A stretch of 35,585 nt of DNA from Vulcanimicrobiota bacterium (lineage in GTDB: Bacteria; Vulcanimicrobiota; Vulcanimicrobiia; Vulcanimicrobiales; Vulcanimicrobiaceae), in the NCBI GenBank assembly GCA_003158195.1, contig PMHP01000024.1, forward strand, positions 6,252 to 41,836, written 5' to 3'. Position numbers and translations under genes: made by a program. The notes below the pieces were generated by a model. The model made no database searches and was not told where the DNA came from. It worked only from the letters and a program-made list of their open reading frames with translations. The stretch's first letter is position 1, and each line of letters opens with the position of its first letter. Below are positions 14,949 through 22,684 of this stretch, in pieces.

Positions 14949-15839
14949 TCATCGATCCAGCGGCAACTCTAACGAGACCGGGCCCTCCGTGGAGGCCGGC
15001 GGAGCGTCGTGCAGGACTGCGTCCGGTAATCGCTCGCGCAGCATCTCCTCGAACATCTCGGCGTTGCGCACGGATTGGCCGCGCGCGTGGTTGTTGAAGT
15101 AGGCGTACACCTCGCGCACGCCCGGATCGGCGACGATGTCGACGATCCGATCCGCCCACGGCGCGATCTCATCGGGCCGATACGAATAGTCGTACCGCGT
15201 TACGTTGCTGCCGCGCCACCAGTCGGCGGCGTTGCGGCCGTGAAAACGAACGTACGCGATGGGGCTCGTCACGTCGCTGCTGGCGCGCGGCAGCGTCTTG
15301 AAGTGCGGCTCGTCGACGTTAACGAGCCCGATATGCAGTCCACGCAGCAGCTCGAGGGTGTCGCTCGTCTGCCACTCGCGATGGCGAAACTCCGCGACGA
15401 GCGCGACGTCGTCGAGCGCCTCGCGCAGCACTTCGAGATAGGATCGCGTGGCCGCGCTCGGACGAAACGAATTGGGAAACTGCGCAAGAAAGCATGCGAA
15501 CTTTCCGGCATCGATGAGCGGCGCGACGTTCTGTCGCAGCTGCAGCACGTCCGCATGGACACCAACTGCTGCCGGATCGGGAAGGTGCGTTCCCGTACCG
15601 GGGAGTTTCGCCGCGAAGCGAAAGCCCGGCGGCGTCCGGCGCGCCATTGACTCGAACGTCGAGGCTCCGGGAACGCGGTAATACGTCGCGTCGATCTCGA
15701 CCGTCGTAAAGTGCCGCGCGTAGAGATCGAGCATCTCACTGGGTCTGGTGCCGGACGGGTACACCGGGCCGATCCAGTCCTTGTACGAGTAACCGCAGGT
15801 GCCGACGGAGACGCTCGGGATCAGGCGACGGGTCTTCAA
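14949..15839 (-). CDS. DUF72 domain protein (TIM-barrel-like)
   Basis: Cytoplasmic protein of 296 residues with the DUF72 hallmarks. These are VGTCGYSYKDWIGPVYP at the N-terminus, HFTTVEIDATYYRVP, FRFAAKLPGTGTH, VAEFRHREW, AYVRFHGRN and YAYFNNHARGQSVRNA near the end. The family adopts a TIM-barrel-like fold and its function is not established. The start is TTG at 15839, which overlaps the TGA of the upstream metallopeptidase gene as TTGA; there is no in-frame ATG nearby. Translation probably depends on coupling. The C-terminal 40 residues beyond the conserved domain are Pro-rich and variable. Confidence 0.9.
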   Translation of the reverse strand: MKTRRLIPSVSVGTCGYSYKDWIGPVYPSGTRPSEMLDLYARHFTTVEIDATYYRVPGASTFESMARRTPPGFRFAAKLPGTGTHLPDPAAVGVHADVLQLRQNVAPLIDAGKFACFLAQFPNSFRPSAATRSYLEVLREALDDVALVAEFRHREWQTSDTLELLRGLHIGLVNVDEPHFKTLPRASSDVTSPIAYVRFHGRNAADWWRGSNVTRYDYSYRPDEIAPWADRIVDIVADPGVREVYAYFNNHARGQSVRNAEMFEEMLRERLPDAVLHDAPPASTEGPVSLELPLDR

Positions 15840-16210
15840 TGCGGCATCTCGTCATCGTCGAGTCCGAAGTAATGCCCGAGCTCGTGAATCACGGTCTCGC
15901 GTATTTCCTCGAGGGCCTGCTGGCGCGAGCGCGTGACGCGGTTGATCGGGCCGCGGAACACGGCGATCTCGTCCGGAAGCAGCGGCGCGTCATGCGTCCG
16001 CTCGGTGAGCGGGACGCCACGGTAGATGCCCAGGAGTTCGGAATCGGCGCCCGCACCGTCCTCGAAACTCTCGAGGTCGTCATCGGTTGGCTCGTCCTCA
16101 ACCGCGATGACCACGTTCTGGACGAGGTCGGCGAACCGTTTCGGAAGCGATTCCAGCGCTTCGCTCACGACACGTTCGAACTCGTCACGCGTTAGTTTCC
16201 CGCTAGCCAT
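15836..16210 (-). CDS. Zincin-type metallopeptidase family protein
   Basis: Small protein of 124 residues belonging to the bacterial metallopeptidase family found next to stress genes (zincin-like, PF06262-type). The zinc-binding helix is HELGHYFGLDDDEM close to the C-terminus, with two His and the catalytic Glu in HExxH. The N-terminal part has LESLPKRFADLVQNV and an acidic DEPTDDDLESFEDG stretch, followed by IYRGVPLTER, all typical of the family. Substrates are unknown. The ATG at 16210 has no strong ribosome site. The stop overlaps the TTG of the DUF72 gene, so the two genes form a coupled pair. A 141-bp divergent spacer separates it from the BBE flavoprotein. Confidence 0.92.
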   Translation of the reverse strand: MASGKLTRDEFERVVSEALESLPKRFADLVQNVVIAVEDEPTDDDLESFEDGAGADSELLGIYRGVPLTERTHDAPLLPDEIAVFRGPINRVTRSRQQALEEIRETVIHELGHYFGLDDDEMPH

Positions 16211-16351
16211 GTTGCCGGCCCATCACCGCAGATTGATGCTAACGCCGCGTAGCCTCCTGTGGCCGTCGATTCATGCCAGCCGCAGGCGAGCTTTCGGGAT
16301 CGTTGAAATAAGGGCCCGCGTAGGAACTGACGCCGTTTCGGAGACGGGTGC

Positions 16352-17737
16352 ATGTCTTTTCGACTGTCGCGCCGGGCACTGCTCGGCTCGCTGCTTGCGT
16401 CTCCGCTGCTCGCGGCGGCCCCGTCGTCTCCGTCCTCGCTTCACATCGTGCGCAAGGGCGACGCCGACTACGCGAGCGCACGGATCAACAAGAACCGCGC
16501 GGTCACGTCTTTACCGCAAGCCGTCGCCTACGCGTTCGACGAGCGAGACGTTATTGCAGCGCTCCGCTACGCAAAGGACGCCGGTCTTCCGATATCGGTG
16601 CGCAGCGGCGGCCACGATTACGAGGGATTCTCGACGAACGACAACGGCCTCGTGATCGATCTGAGCCGCTTCGATGGGATCGCAATCGATCGCGAAGACG
16701 GGTCGTGCCGGGTCGCGCCGGGCGTGCTGCTGCGGACGCTGTACCATCGGCTCTTCACCGAGGCGTCGGCCTCGCTTCCCGCCGGAAGTTGCGGCACGGT
16801 CGGCGTTTCCGGTCTGACCCTCGGCGGCGGTTTTGGTCCGCTCGGGCGGATGCACGGGCTTCTGTGCGATCGTCTGCGCGCGGTGCGCCTAGTCGATGCG
16901 GCGGGTGAGTTGCGCACGAGCGCCGCCGACCCCGATCTGCTCTGGGCATGCCGCGGCGGCGGCGGCGGCAACTTCGGCATCGTGACCGAATTCGTCTTCG
17001 ATTTGGTCGCGGTTCCGGCGATCGTCACGACGTTCTCACTCAACCCGGGGTGGAACGCGGGCGTCGCTCGCACGGCCGCACTTGCGTTCACCCAATCCGC
17101 ACCGAACCTGCCACGCGAGATCTCTCCGACGCTTCTTTTGAGCCGGAACGAGAACGCGGTCGAGCTTTTCGGACTGAGCCTGCTTGGCGAACCCCAGACG
17201 CAATCCGCCCTGCGCGAGATCGTTCTCGCGATCGGGGGGACCTTGACCACGAACCGCGTTCCGTATTTGGCAGCGGTCGAACGCGGTGCGGGCAACGACA
17301 CCGACGTCGCGTGTTGGAAGATGACCTCGTCGTTCTTAGGGGGCCCGCTATCCGGCGACGGGTGCGACGCCGTCACCCGGGCGCTGATCGCCCCGCACTC
17401 CGGGCAGGTGCAGTTCGAACTCTTCGGCGGCTCGATCGCGAGATTGCGCCAGGACGCAAGCGCCTTCTGGCACCGCGACAAGAGCGTGCTGATCCAATGC
17501 CAAAGCTACTGGCGCGATCCGGAGAAAGGGCAACCGGAACGCGCGTGGGTCGCGAGTGCGTTCGCCTCAATCGATCCCCATACGACGAGATCCAGTTATC
17601 GGAATTATTGCGATCTCGCATTGACCGACTGGCCGGTGCGCTACTACGGCGCGAATTACGCACGGCTACAGCAAATAAAGGCGCGCCTCGATGCACAAAA
17701 CCGCTTTTCATACCCCCAAAGCATCCGTTTGCCCTGA
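16352..17737 (+). CDS. Secreted BBE-type FAD-linked oxidoreductase
   Basis: FAD-dependent oxidase of 461 residues from the berberine-bridge/oligosaccharide-oxidase group. A Tat-like signal (LSRRALLGSLLASPLLAAA) marks export after folding with the flavin. The FAD domain shows RSGGHDYEGFS, with H88 for the 8-alpha-histidyl link. GSCGTVGVSGLTLGGGFG carries C147 for a 6-S-cysteinyl link, so bicovalent flavin binding is expected. The C-terminal BBE domain ends NYCDLALTDWP...YYGANYARL. Such enzymes oxidise sugars or alcohols with oxygen as acceptor; the true substrate is not visible. GGAG at 16340-16343 supports the ATG. The gene is followed by an unknown protein after 73 bp. Confidence 0.92.
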   Translation: MSFRLSRRALLGSLLASPLLAAAPSSPSSLHIVRKGDADYASARINKNRAVTSLPQAVAYAFDERDVIAALRYAKDAGLPISVRSGGHDYEGFSTNDNGLVIDLSRFDGIAIDREDGSCRVAPGVLLRTLYHRLFTEASASLPAGSCGTVGVSGLTLGGGFGPLGRMHGLLCDRLRAVRLVDAAGELRTSAADPDLLWACRGGGGGNFGIVTEFVFDLVAVPAIVTTFSLNPGWNAGVARTAALAFTQSAPNLPREISPTLLLSRNENAVELFGLSLLGEPQTQSALREIVLAIGGTLTTNRVPYLAAVERGAGNDTDVACWKMTSSFLGGPLSGDGCDAVTRALIAPHSGQVQFELFGGSIARLRQDASAFWHRDKSVLIQCQSYWRDPEKGQPERAWVASAFASIDPHTTRSSYRNYCDLALTDWPVRYYGANYARLQQIKARLDAQNRFSYPQSIRLP

Positions 17738-17810
17738 TGGAGTGGAACGGCAGGAAGGCGGCACGCACAAAATCAAGGGCCGTAGGCGGTGGTTCCGCGT
17801 GGAGTTCGCT

Positions 17811-18329
17811 ATGATTCATCTCGTCGTGCTCGCGATGATCGACCTTTGGGACATTGATGCTTCTGCTTCGCAGCCTCCCGCGGCCCAGTTCGGGCAACGG
17901 CTTGCCGGGGCGGGAAGCACGTCCGATGCTTTGCTTAATTCGAGCGACGCGCTCGGCCCGAGCCCGATCAAAGTCTGCACCTACGGAGCGCCGCCGCTTG
18001 GCCCGCAACTCTTTAGCGATGCGACGGGGCTCGCGCGGGCCTTCACCACGCCGGCCTGCGACGACGGCTCGAGCGCGTTCCAATCCGGTTTAGCAGCCCA
18101 ATCGCTTATGGATTTTCTACCGCTTGGGATGGTGCTTCCGTGGAGCCCGAGCTTTGCGCCGGGGATTCCCGTCACGCTCCCCGGGCGCACGGCGACGTCG
18201 CCAAGCGGGTCCGCCACGGGCCAGGCGCGCCTTGCGGGCCCGAGTAGCGTGCACCTACCGCCAGTCGAACGCGAGTCGTGGGCAACGTCGGGCGGAAGGT
18301 CAGACCGCACGTCGGTCCGCCGCCGCTAG
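17811..18329 (+). CDS. Hypothetical protein, Ala/Ser/Pro-rich
   Basis: I do not recognise this 172-residue protein. The start at 17811 is chosen because GGAG (17801-17804) lies six bases upstream; the frame is open earlier but overlaps the BBE gene. The N-terminus (MIHLVVLAMIDLWDIDASAS) is hydrophobic but short and lacks a positive charge, so it is at best a weak signal or anchor. Two cysteines (KVCTYGAPPLGPQLF and TTPACDDGSS) and a LMDFLPLGMVLPWSP stretch suggest a folded core. The last 45 residues are Arg/Ser-rich and may be disordered. The opposite strand is open too, but its product is extremely Arg-rich and looks like a shadow. Confidence 0.5.
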   Translation: MIHLVVLAMIDLWDIDASASQPPAAQFGQRLAGAGSTSDALLNSSDALGPSPIKVCTYGAPPLGPQLFSDATGLARAFTTPACDDGSSAFQSGLAAQSLMDFLPLGMVLPWSPSFAPGIPVTLPGRTATSPSGSATGQARLAGPSSVHLPPVERESWATSGGRSDRTSVRRR

Positions 18330-18384
18330 CCAACGCTTCCCGGTTCCTCGGCGCCCGCAAGCCTGCGGATAGGATCGGTATCGG

Positions 18385-19284
18385 ATGCCGGAACTTCCGG
18401 ACGTTGCCGCCTACATCAGCGCGCTCGAGCCGCGCATCGTCGGGCAGACCCTCGAGCGCGTGCGCCTGTCGAGCGCATCGTTGTTGCGCACCGTCGATCC
18501 GCCGCTCGCAAGCGTCGAAGGCCGCGTGGTCCGCGAGCTGCGGCGCATCGGCAAACGGATCGCCATCGGCCTTGAAGGCGACCGGTGGTTGGTGCTCCAC
18601 CTCATGATTGCCGGACGTCTGCATTGGCGGACGCCCGGGGCCAAACTCGCCGGCCGTAACGGCCTCGCGGCCTTCGATTTCCCCAACGGCACGCTAACCC
18701 TTACAGAAGCCGGCACCAAACGCCGCGCGTCGTTGCACGTCCTCGCGGGCGCGGAGCAGCTCGATGCCCTGGACCCCGGTGGCATCGACGTCTTCGCCTG
18801 CGACCTCGACGCGTTCAAAGCGGCGCTCACGGTCGAGGATCGCACGCTCAAGCGCGCGCTCACCGATCCACGCATCGTCAGCGGTATCGGCAACGCCTAC
18901 TCCGACGAGATCCTCCACGCCGCACAGCTTTCCCCGATTACGCGAACGCACAAGCTCACCTTACACGAATGGGGACGCCTGCTCGACGCTACGCGCACGA
19001 CGCTGCAGCATTGGATCGATCGTCTGCGCGCTGAAGCCGACGACGGATTCCCCGAACGCGTTACCGCCTTTCGTGACGAGATGGCAGTCCACGGCCGCTT
19101 CGGGAAACCTTGTCCGCGCTGCGGCCAGCCGGTGCAACGCATCCGGTACGCCGACAACGAGACGAACTATTGCGCCCAGTGCCAGACGGGCGGCTCGTTG
19201 CTCGCCGACCGCAGCTTGTCGCGGCTGCTGAAGGGCGACTGGCCGCGCACCCTCGAGGAGCTCGACGCACTCAAACGGCGCTGA
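18385..19284 (+). CDS. Fpg/Nei-family DNA glycosylase (formamidopyrimidine-DNA glycosylase type)
   Basis: Base-excision repair enzyme of 299 residues that removes oxidised bases and cuts the backbone. It begins MPELPDV, so the N-terminal Pro2 (Schiff base) and Glu3 are present. K57 in GKRIAIGLEG, HLMIAGRL and SGIGNAYSDEIL, which starts the helix-two-turn-helix, are also in place. The zinc finger is C243-x2-C246...C263-x2-C266, followed by LADRSLSRLLKGDWPRTLEE. MPELPD in place of MPELPE and the long conserved tail mark a subfamily common in Actinobacteria and other soil phyla. The Arg that in classical Fpg precedes the YC of the finger is not obvious, so the lesion range may differ. AGGA lies ten bases before the ATG. 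Confidence 0.92.
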   Translation: MPELPDVAAYISALEPRIVGQTLERVRLSSASLLRTVDPPLASVEGRVVRELRRIGKRIAIGLEGDRWLVLHLMIAGRLHWRTPGAKLAGRNGLAAFDFPNGTLTLTEAGTKRRASLHVLAGAEQLDALDPGGIDVFACDLDAFKAALTVEDRTLKRALTDPRIVSGIGNAYSDEILHAAQLSPITRTHKLTLHEWGRLLDATRTTLQHWIDRLRAEADDGFPERVTAFRDEMAVHGRFGKPCPRCGQPVQRIRYADNETNYCAQCQTGGSLLADRSLSRLLKGDWPRTLEELDALKRR

Positions 19285-19311
19285 GCCGGTCGTGACAAGG
19301 ACAATGCACCG

Positions 19312-21306
19312 ATGAAGAAACTCGCCCTACTTTTGATCCTCTTGTCGGCCGGCAGCGCCGGCCAGGCCGGCGTGCCGTCGACGTACCTGGCGGCTGCAAT
19401 GGCCGCCATGGGCGGTGAATCGAAGCTGCGGGGGATAACCGCGATCGAATATCGCGCCGTCGGAACGCGAATGATGGTCGAGCAGTCGGAGCGTCCGAGC
19501 GGACCGTACTTCATCGATCACTTTCGCCTGCACGAAATTCGCGATCTGGGGCGGCAGCGCACGCGCATCGAACAAGCGGATGAGGCATATGCGGCCGACA
19601 AATGGTGGCTGGACCAGACGGAGCCATCGAGCGGCACGACGATCATCAACGACGACGTATCGGCCTCCCTGTCCGCGGGAAAATACGCATTCGGCGGCAA
19701 CTTTCTCGAACAGGACAATCAGGAACAATTTGCCTTCGCACCGGAGCGGCTGTTGCAGACGGCCGCTGCCGCGCCGGATCTACGAGTGCTCCCCGACGCA
19801 GTCTTGCACGGCATGCGCCATCACGTTCTTGCGTTTACGTGGAACGGCGCTCCGTGCGTACTCTCCATCAACGCGCTGACGAACTTGCCCTGGTCCATCC
19901 AGTGGACCCGCGCCTATCCCTACCAGACGTTCCTCAACCCGTGGGGCGACGTCACGTCGAGCCTGACCTTTAACTCGTGGACGCTCGAGCCGTACGGCGT
20001 CTCCTATCCGCGCGAATGGACGTACGTGCGACTTGGGCTGCCGGACGTCCAGTTGGCGATCGTTTCCTTAAAGATAAATCCGACGCTCAACGATCCGGAA
20101 CTCGCCGTTCCGGCGGACATCTACGCGGCACACCACGAAAAGCTGCGCTGGGTGAATGCGATCCCGCTCGGGCTTGGCGGCTCGGGCCCGCCTCACGAGA
20201 TCGCGCCTGGAATTCTCTTCTATCCGGGCGGGTGGAACGTCGCGTTCGTCAAGCAAGCTGCCGGCACGATCGTGATCGAGGCGCCGTGGTCGACGGGATA
20301 CACGCAGCAGGCCCTCGACGCAGCGCTCAAATGGTCGCGGCGACCGGTCACGGCCGCGATCACGACGTCCGACTCATGGCCGCACATTGCGGGCGTCCGC
20401 CAGGCTGTCGCACGCGGGATTCCGGTGTACGCGCTCGATCTCAACATTCCGATCTTGACGCGATTGATCCGCGCACCACATCGTCAAATACCAGACTTGC
20501 TTGCCGAGCATCCGCTTGCGCCGAACTTCCGCATCGTGCGCAGCGACACGTTCGTTGGTTCGGGCGACAACCGATTGGAGATCGTCCCGTATCGGAGCGC
20601 AACCGGCGAGCGCCAGATGTTGATCTACTTTCCGGCCCGGCGGCTCCTGTACACGAGCGACCTCTTTTCGGGCGACGGAAACGGCGGGTGGTTCACCCCC
20701 CAATACCTCAAGGAGATGATCGGAGCAGTCGAGCGCCGGCACCTGGCCGTCGAGACGATTTGGGGCATGCATTACGATCCAACCCCATATCAAACGGTGA
20801 TCGACTACGAACGGGGATTCCTGGCAGAGTCGCCCGCGACGCCACAGCCGCAGCCGACCGGTTCGCAGGACGCCGCCGCGCAGACCGCGAGCCTCTCGTA
20901 CTTTCTCGGTCGTTGGGAATGCGACGGCTCGTTTCCAGCGAGCGGGAAAGCGATATCGTCGACGATGCGGTTCGAATCAGACTTGGACGGCTCGGCGGTC
21001 CTAAAACATCACGACGACGTCTCCCCGGCATCCTACCATGCCGTTGAGGCTTGGACGTATAACGCCGGCCAACGCCATTTCGCTGCCGCCGTGACGGACA
21101 ATTTCGGCGGCATCCGCGAGTTCACATCGGACGGATGGAGCGACGGCGTTCTCGTGTGGAGCAGCGCTCCACCGATTACCCCCGCTCAACAGTTCGTCTA
21201 CACGCGGCTCACCGGCACGAGCATGCGCGTCGATTGGCAAGTAGCCCACAATGGACCGACCTACGTCGTCGGCGACACCCTCTCATGCAAAAAAATGTCA
21301 CCCTGA
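19312..21306 (+). CDS. Secreted degenerate metallo-beta-lactamase-fold protein with a C-terminal DUF1579-like domain
   Basis: Exported protein of 664 residues with signal peptide MKKLALLLILLSAGSAGQA. Residues about 25-270 form a beta-rich domain of unknown function. Residues about 290-510 look like a metallo-beta-lactamase fold, with FYPGGWNVAFVKQAAGTIVIEAPWS and LLYTSDLFSGDG. However, the HxHxDH motif is replaced by SDSWPH near residues 353-359, and the later His before the sheet is missing too. At most three of the metal ligands remain (that His, the Asp of LYTSD and the His of WGMHY). Hydrolase activity of the usual type is therefore doubtful. After a Gln/Pro linker, residues 530-664 (YFLGRWECDG...) resemble a DUF1579-type beta barrel. 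The last codons ATG TCA CCC TGA lie in the TGTCA repeat. Confidence 0.7.
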   Translation: MKKLALLLILLSAGSAGQAGVPSTYLAAAMAAMGGESKLRGITAIEYRAVGTRMMVEQSERPSGPYFIDHFRLHEIRDLGRQRTRIEQADEAYAADKWWLDQTEPSSGTTIINDDVSASLSAGKYAFGGNFLEQDNQEQFAFAPERLLQTAAAAPDLRVLPDAVLHGMRHHVLAFTWNGAPCVLSINALTNLPWSIQWTRAYPYQTFLNPWGDVTSSLTFNSWTLEPYGVSYPREWTYVRLGLPDVQLAIVSLKINPTLNDPELAVPADIYAAHHEKLRWVNAIPLGLGGSGPPHEIAPGILFYPGGWNVAFVKQAAGTIVIEAPWSTGYTQQALDAALKWSRRPVTAAITTSDSWPHIAGVRQAVARGIPVYALDLNIPILTRLIRAPHRQIPDLLAEHPLAPNFRIVRSDTFVGSGDNRLEIVPYRSATGERQMLIYFPARRLLYTSDLFSGDGNGGWFTPQYLKEMIGAVERRHLAVETIWGMHYDPTPYQTVIDYERGFLAESPATPQPQPTGSQDAAAQTASLSYFLGRWECDGSFPASGKAISSTMRFESDLDGSAVLKHHDDVSPASYHAVEAWTYNAGQRHFAAAVTDNFGGIREFTSDGWSDGVLVWSSAPPITPAQQFVYTRLTGTSMRVDWQVAHNGPTYVVGDTLSCKKMSP

Positions 21307-21407
21307 GCGGAGCGCCGCAGGCGCGGAGTCGAAGGGCCGACGGTGCAAGGCGAGATCCCGGCGGCACTTCGACTGCGCTCGCTTCGCTCGCTCCGCTCAG
21401 TGTGACA
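21296..21407. repeat. TGTCA-ended palindromic dispersed repeat, copy 2
   Basis: A 112-bp element with ends TGTCACCCTGAGC and, inverted, TGTCACACTGAGC. The core reads AGTCGAAGGGCCGACGG, as in copy 1, and the right half contains GCTCGCTTCGCTCGCTCCG. It overlaps the last 11 bases of the metallo-beta-lactamase-like gene, whose TGA is part of the repeat, and lies between convergent genes. Its strong fold could also help end transcription from both sides. Confidence 0.8.
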
Positions 21408-21432
21408 AAGTTTACGCTATCGTCGCGAGCGG

Positions 21433-21588
21433 TTATTCGTTTCGGTGCGGGATCGCGGAGCCGCCCTCGGCGTCTACCTCGTCATCTAAGTCTTCGTCGG
21501 AGTCGATGTCGGTTGTCTCGACGACACCGGCGTCATCGTCCTGATCTCGGGGCGCGTCGGGTGAATCTTCTTCGGGAGATGTATCCAT
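21433..21588 (-). CDS. Small acidic hypothetical protein
   Basis: A 51-residue protein dominated by Asp and Glu (EEDSPDAPRDQDDD, then DIDSDEDLDDEVDAEGG), without hydrophobic segments. I do not recognise a family. The frame is open further upstream, but that part overlaps the ABM gene and is Arg-rich, so ATG at 21588 is preferred; AAAGAG before it is a weak ribosome site. It follows the ABM gene by 34 bp and probably shares its transcript. Its 3' end is 25 bases from the palindromic repeat at 21296-21407. The composition alone suggests a disordered acidic peptide. Confidence 0.5.
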   Translation of the reverse strand: MDTSPEEDSPDAPRDQDDDAGVVETTDIDSDEDLDDEVDAEGGSAIPHRNE

Positions 21589-21622
21589 AGCTGGCTCTTT
21601 CTGATGGCGTGGTGCGCGGCCC

Positions 21623-21994
21623 CTAGGGAGAGAGCGCCACGCCGGTAACGCTATCGTGCAATTCAGCAGTCGCCGTGAGCACCTTCTGACCGACGGAGAT
21701 AAAGACCGGCGTTTGCTCGTGCGCGTCAAGCGCGGCTTGCGAAGACCAGCGTTCAACGATAAAGAACGACCCTGCGTCCTCGGACGAGCGAAAAACGTCG
21801 TAGCTGATGTTGCCGGGGTGGCTCCGCGACGCATCCCGCATCGTGCGAAAAGCTGCGATCGCCGCCTCGATCCGATCGGGCGCAAAACGAAACACCGCAA
21901 CGTGCCAGAGTGCCGCCGGCCCGTCTTGGGCGGAGGCGCCGGCCGGTGAGGCAGCCGCTGCAACGAGCGCACCGAAAAACGCCGAGCGTTCCAT
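21623..21994 (-). CDS. Secreted ABM-domain (antibiotic biosynthesis monooxygenase-like) protein
   Basis: Protein of 123 residues with an N-terminal signal (AFFGALVAAAASPAGASA) and one ABM-type dimeric alpha/beta barrel domain. The domain reads LWHVAVFRFAPDRIEAAIAA, NISYDVFRSSEDAGSFFIVE and RWSSQAALDAHEQTP. This is the pattern of the YgiN/putative quinol monooxygenase group, whose members act as cofactor-free oxygenases or simply bind small aromatics. Export is unusual, since most family members are cytoplasmic. The ATG at 21994 faces the divergent leader of the molybdoenzyme operon, and the acidic mini-gene lies downstream. Confidence 0.82.
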   Translation of the reverse strand: MERSAFFGALVAAAASPAGASAQDGPAALWHVAVFRFAPDRIEAAIAAFRTMRDASRSHPGNISYDVFRSSEDAGSFFIVERWSSQAALDAHEQTPVFISVGQKVLTATAELHDSVTGVALSP

Positions 21995-22032
21995 CTCTTC
22001 CGCCCCCTAGCCGGCTTCGGCTTCTCGACTCA

Positions 22033-22038
22033 TATACT
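22033..22038 (+). promoter_or_regulatory. -10 candidate for the molybdoenzyme operon (TATACT)
   Basis: TATACT matches the consensus at five of six positions and lies in an AT-rich island of a GC-rich spacer. Transcription from here would start near 22045 and produce a leader of about 110 bases that contains the hairpins at 22061-22140. No clear -35 box is visible. The overlapping TATATG on the other strand could serve the ABM gene. Confidence 0.35.
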
Positions 22039-22060
22039 CATCGCACCCTTGCCCACTTTT

Positions 22061-22140
22061 GGCGAACGCCTACCGCGAGCGCCCAGCCCATCTGGGCGCT
22101 TGCTTGAACCTTCCGAAAAGGGGAAAAGCTCCCACGGAGG
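22061..22140 (+). ncRNA. Structured 5' leader of the aldehyde oxidoreductase operon, possible cis-regulatory RNA
   Basis: Three consecutive hairpins can be drawn. The first is GGC-GAAC-GCC (22061-22070). The second is a 12-bp stem at 22075-22086/22092-22103 with loop CCCAT and one G-U pair. The third is CTTCCG (22110-22115) with CGGAGG (22135-22140), enclosing GGG/CCC (22121-22123/22131-22133). The third stem buries the only GGAGG before the first gene. No T-run follows the second stem, so it is not a standard terminator. I cannot match it to a riboswitch class by eye; a Moco-related or other ligand-sensing leader is a hypothesis based on the downstream genes. Confidence 0.4.
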
Positions 22141-22155
22141 CAGCTTGACGTTCTA

Positions 22156-22683
22156 ATGAGACCTACCGAGGTTTTTGCACCGGCAGAGCCGCCGGCCGAT
22201 GGACAATCGGCACGGAAGAACCAGCTTGCCGTCACGCTTCGCGTGAATGGCGAATCGGTCGCACTCCAGATCGACCCGCGTACGACCTTACTCGACTGCC
22301 TGCGCGAGACCATGCGCCTTACCGGGACGAAAAAAGGCTGCGATCACGGCCAGTGCGGCGCCTGTACCGTTCACGTCAACGGGCGGCGGGTGAACTCGTG
22401 CCTGACGTTCGCCGTCATGCACCAAGGCGACGATATTACGACGATCGAGGGGCTCGGCCGCCCCGGCAGCCTTCACCCGGTGCAGGCAGCCTTCTTGGAA
22501 CACGACGCGTATCAATGCGGATACTGCACGCCGGGGCAGATCATGTCGGCCGCCGCACTCCTCGAAGAGCCCTGCGGTGCGACCGACGCTGACGTGAAGG
22601 AAGCGATGAGCGGCAACATCTGCCGGTGCGGAGCTTATCCGAACATCGTTTCCGCTATCCAGGACGTTCGGTCGGAGCGCTAA
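22156..22683 (+). CDS. paoA: Aldehyde oxidoreductase [2Fe-2S] subunit, PaoA (YagT)-like
   Basis: Electron-transfer subunit (175 residues) of a xanthine-dehydrogenase-family molybdoenzyme. The N-terminal plant-type [2Fe-2S] cluster uses C62, C67, C70 and C82 (KKGCDHGQCGACTV). The second cluster uses C121, C124, C156 and C158 (YQCGYCTPGQ and ICRCGAYPN). MHQGDDITTIEGLG and MSGNICRCGAY match PaoA of E. coli closely. Unlike PaoA, the 20-residue N-terminal extension has no twin-arginine signal, so this complex probably stays in the cytoplasm. The ATG at 22156 lies 15 bases after GGAGG, an unusually long gap, and that GGAGG can be paired in the leader. The stop is one base before the start of the FAD subunit. 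Confidence 0.93.
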   Translation: MRPTEVFAPAEPPADGQSARKNQLAVTLRVNGESVALQIDPRTTLLDCLRETMRLTGTKKGCDHGQCGACTVHVNGRRVNSCLTFAVMHQGDDITTIEGLGRPGSLHPVQAAFLEHDAYQCGYCTPGQIMSAAALLEEPCGATDADVKEAMSGNICRCGAYPNIVSAIQDVRSER

Positions 22684-22684
22684 C

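Noticed and set aside
17373-18083. Minus-strand ORF of 236 codons opposite the BBE gene end and the unknown protein
   Set aside because: Very high Arg content and partial antisense overlap with the conserved BBE domain. The plus-strand frame has a ribosome site.
21433-21972. Long version of the minus-strand acidic gene (179 codons)
   Set aside because: The upstream part overlaps the ABM gene in another frame and is basic and featureless. Only the part from 21588 is credible.
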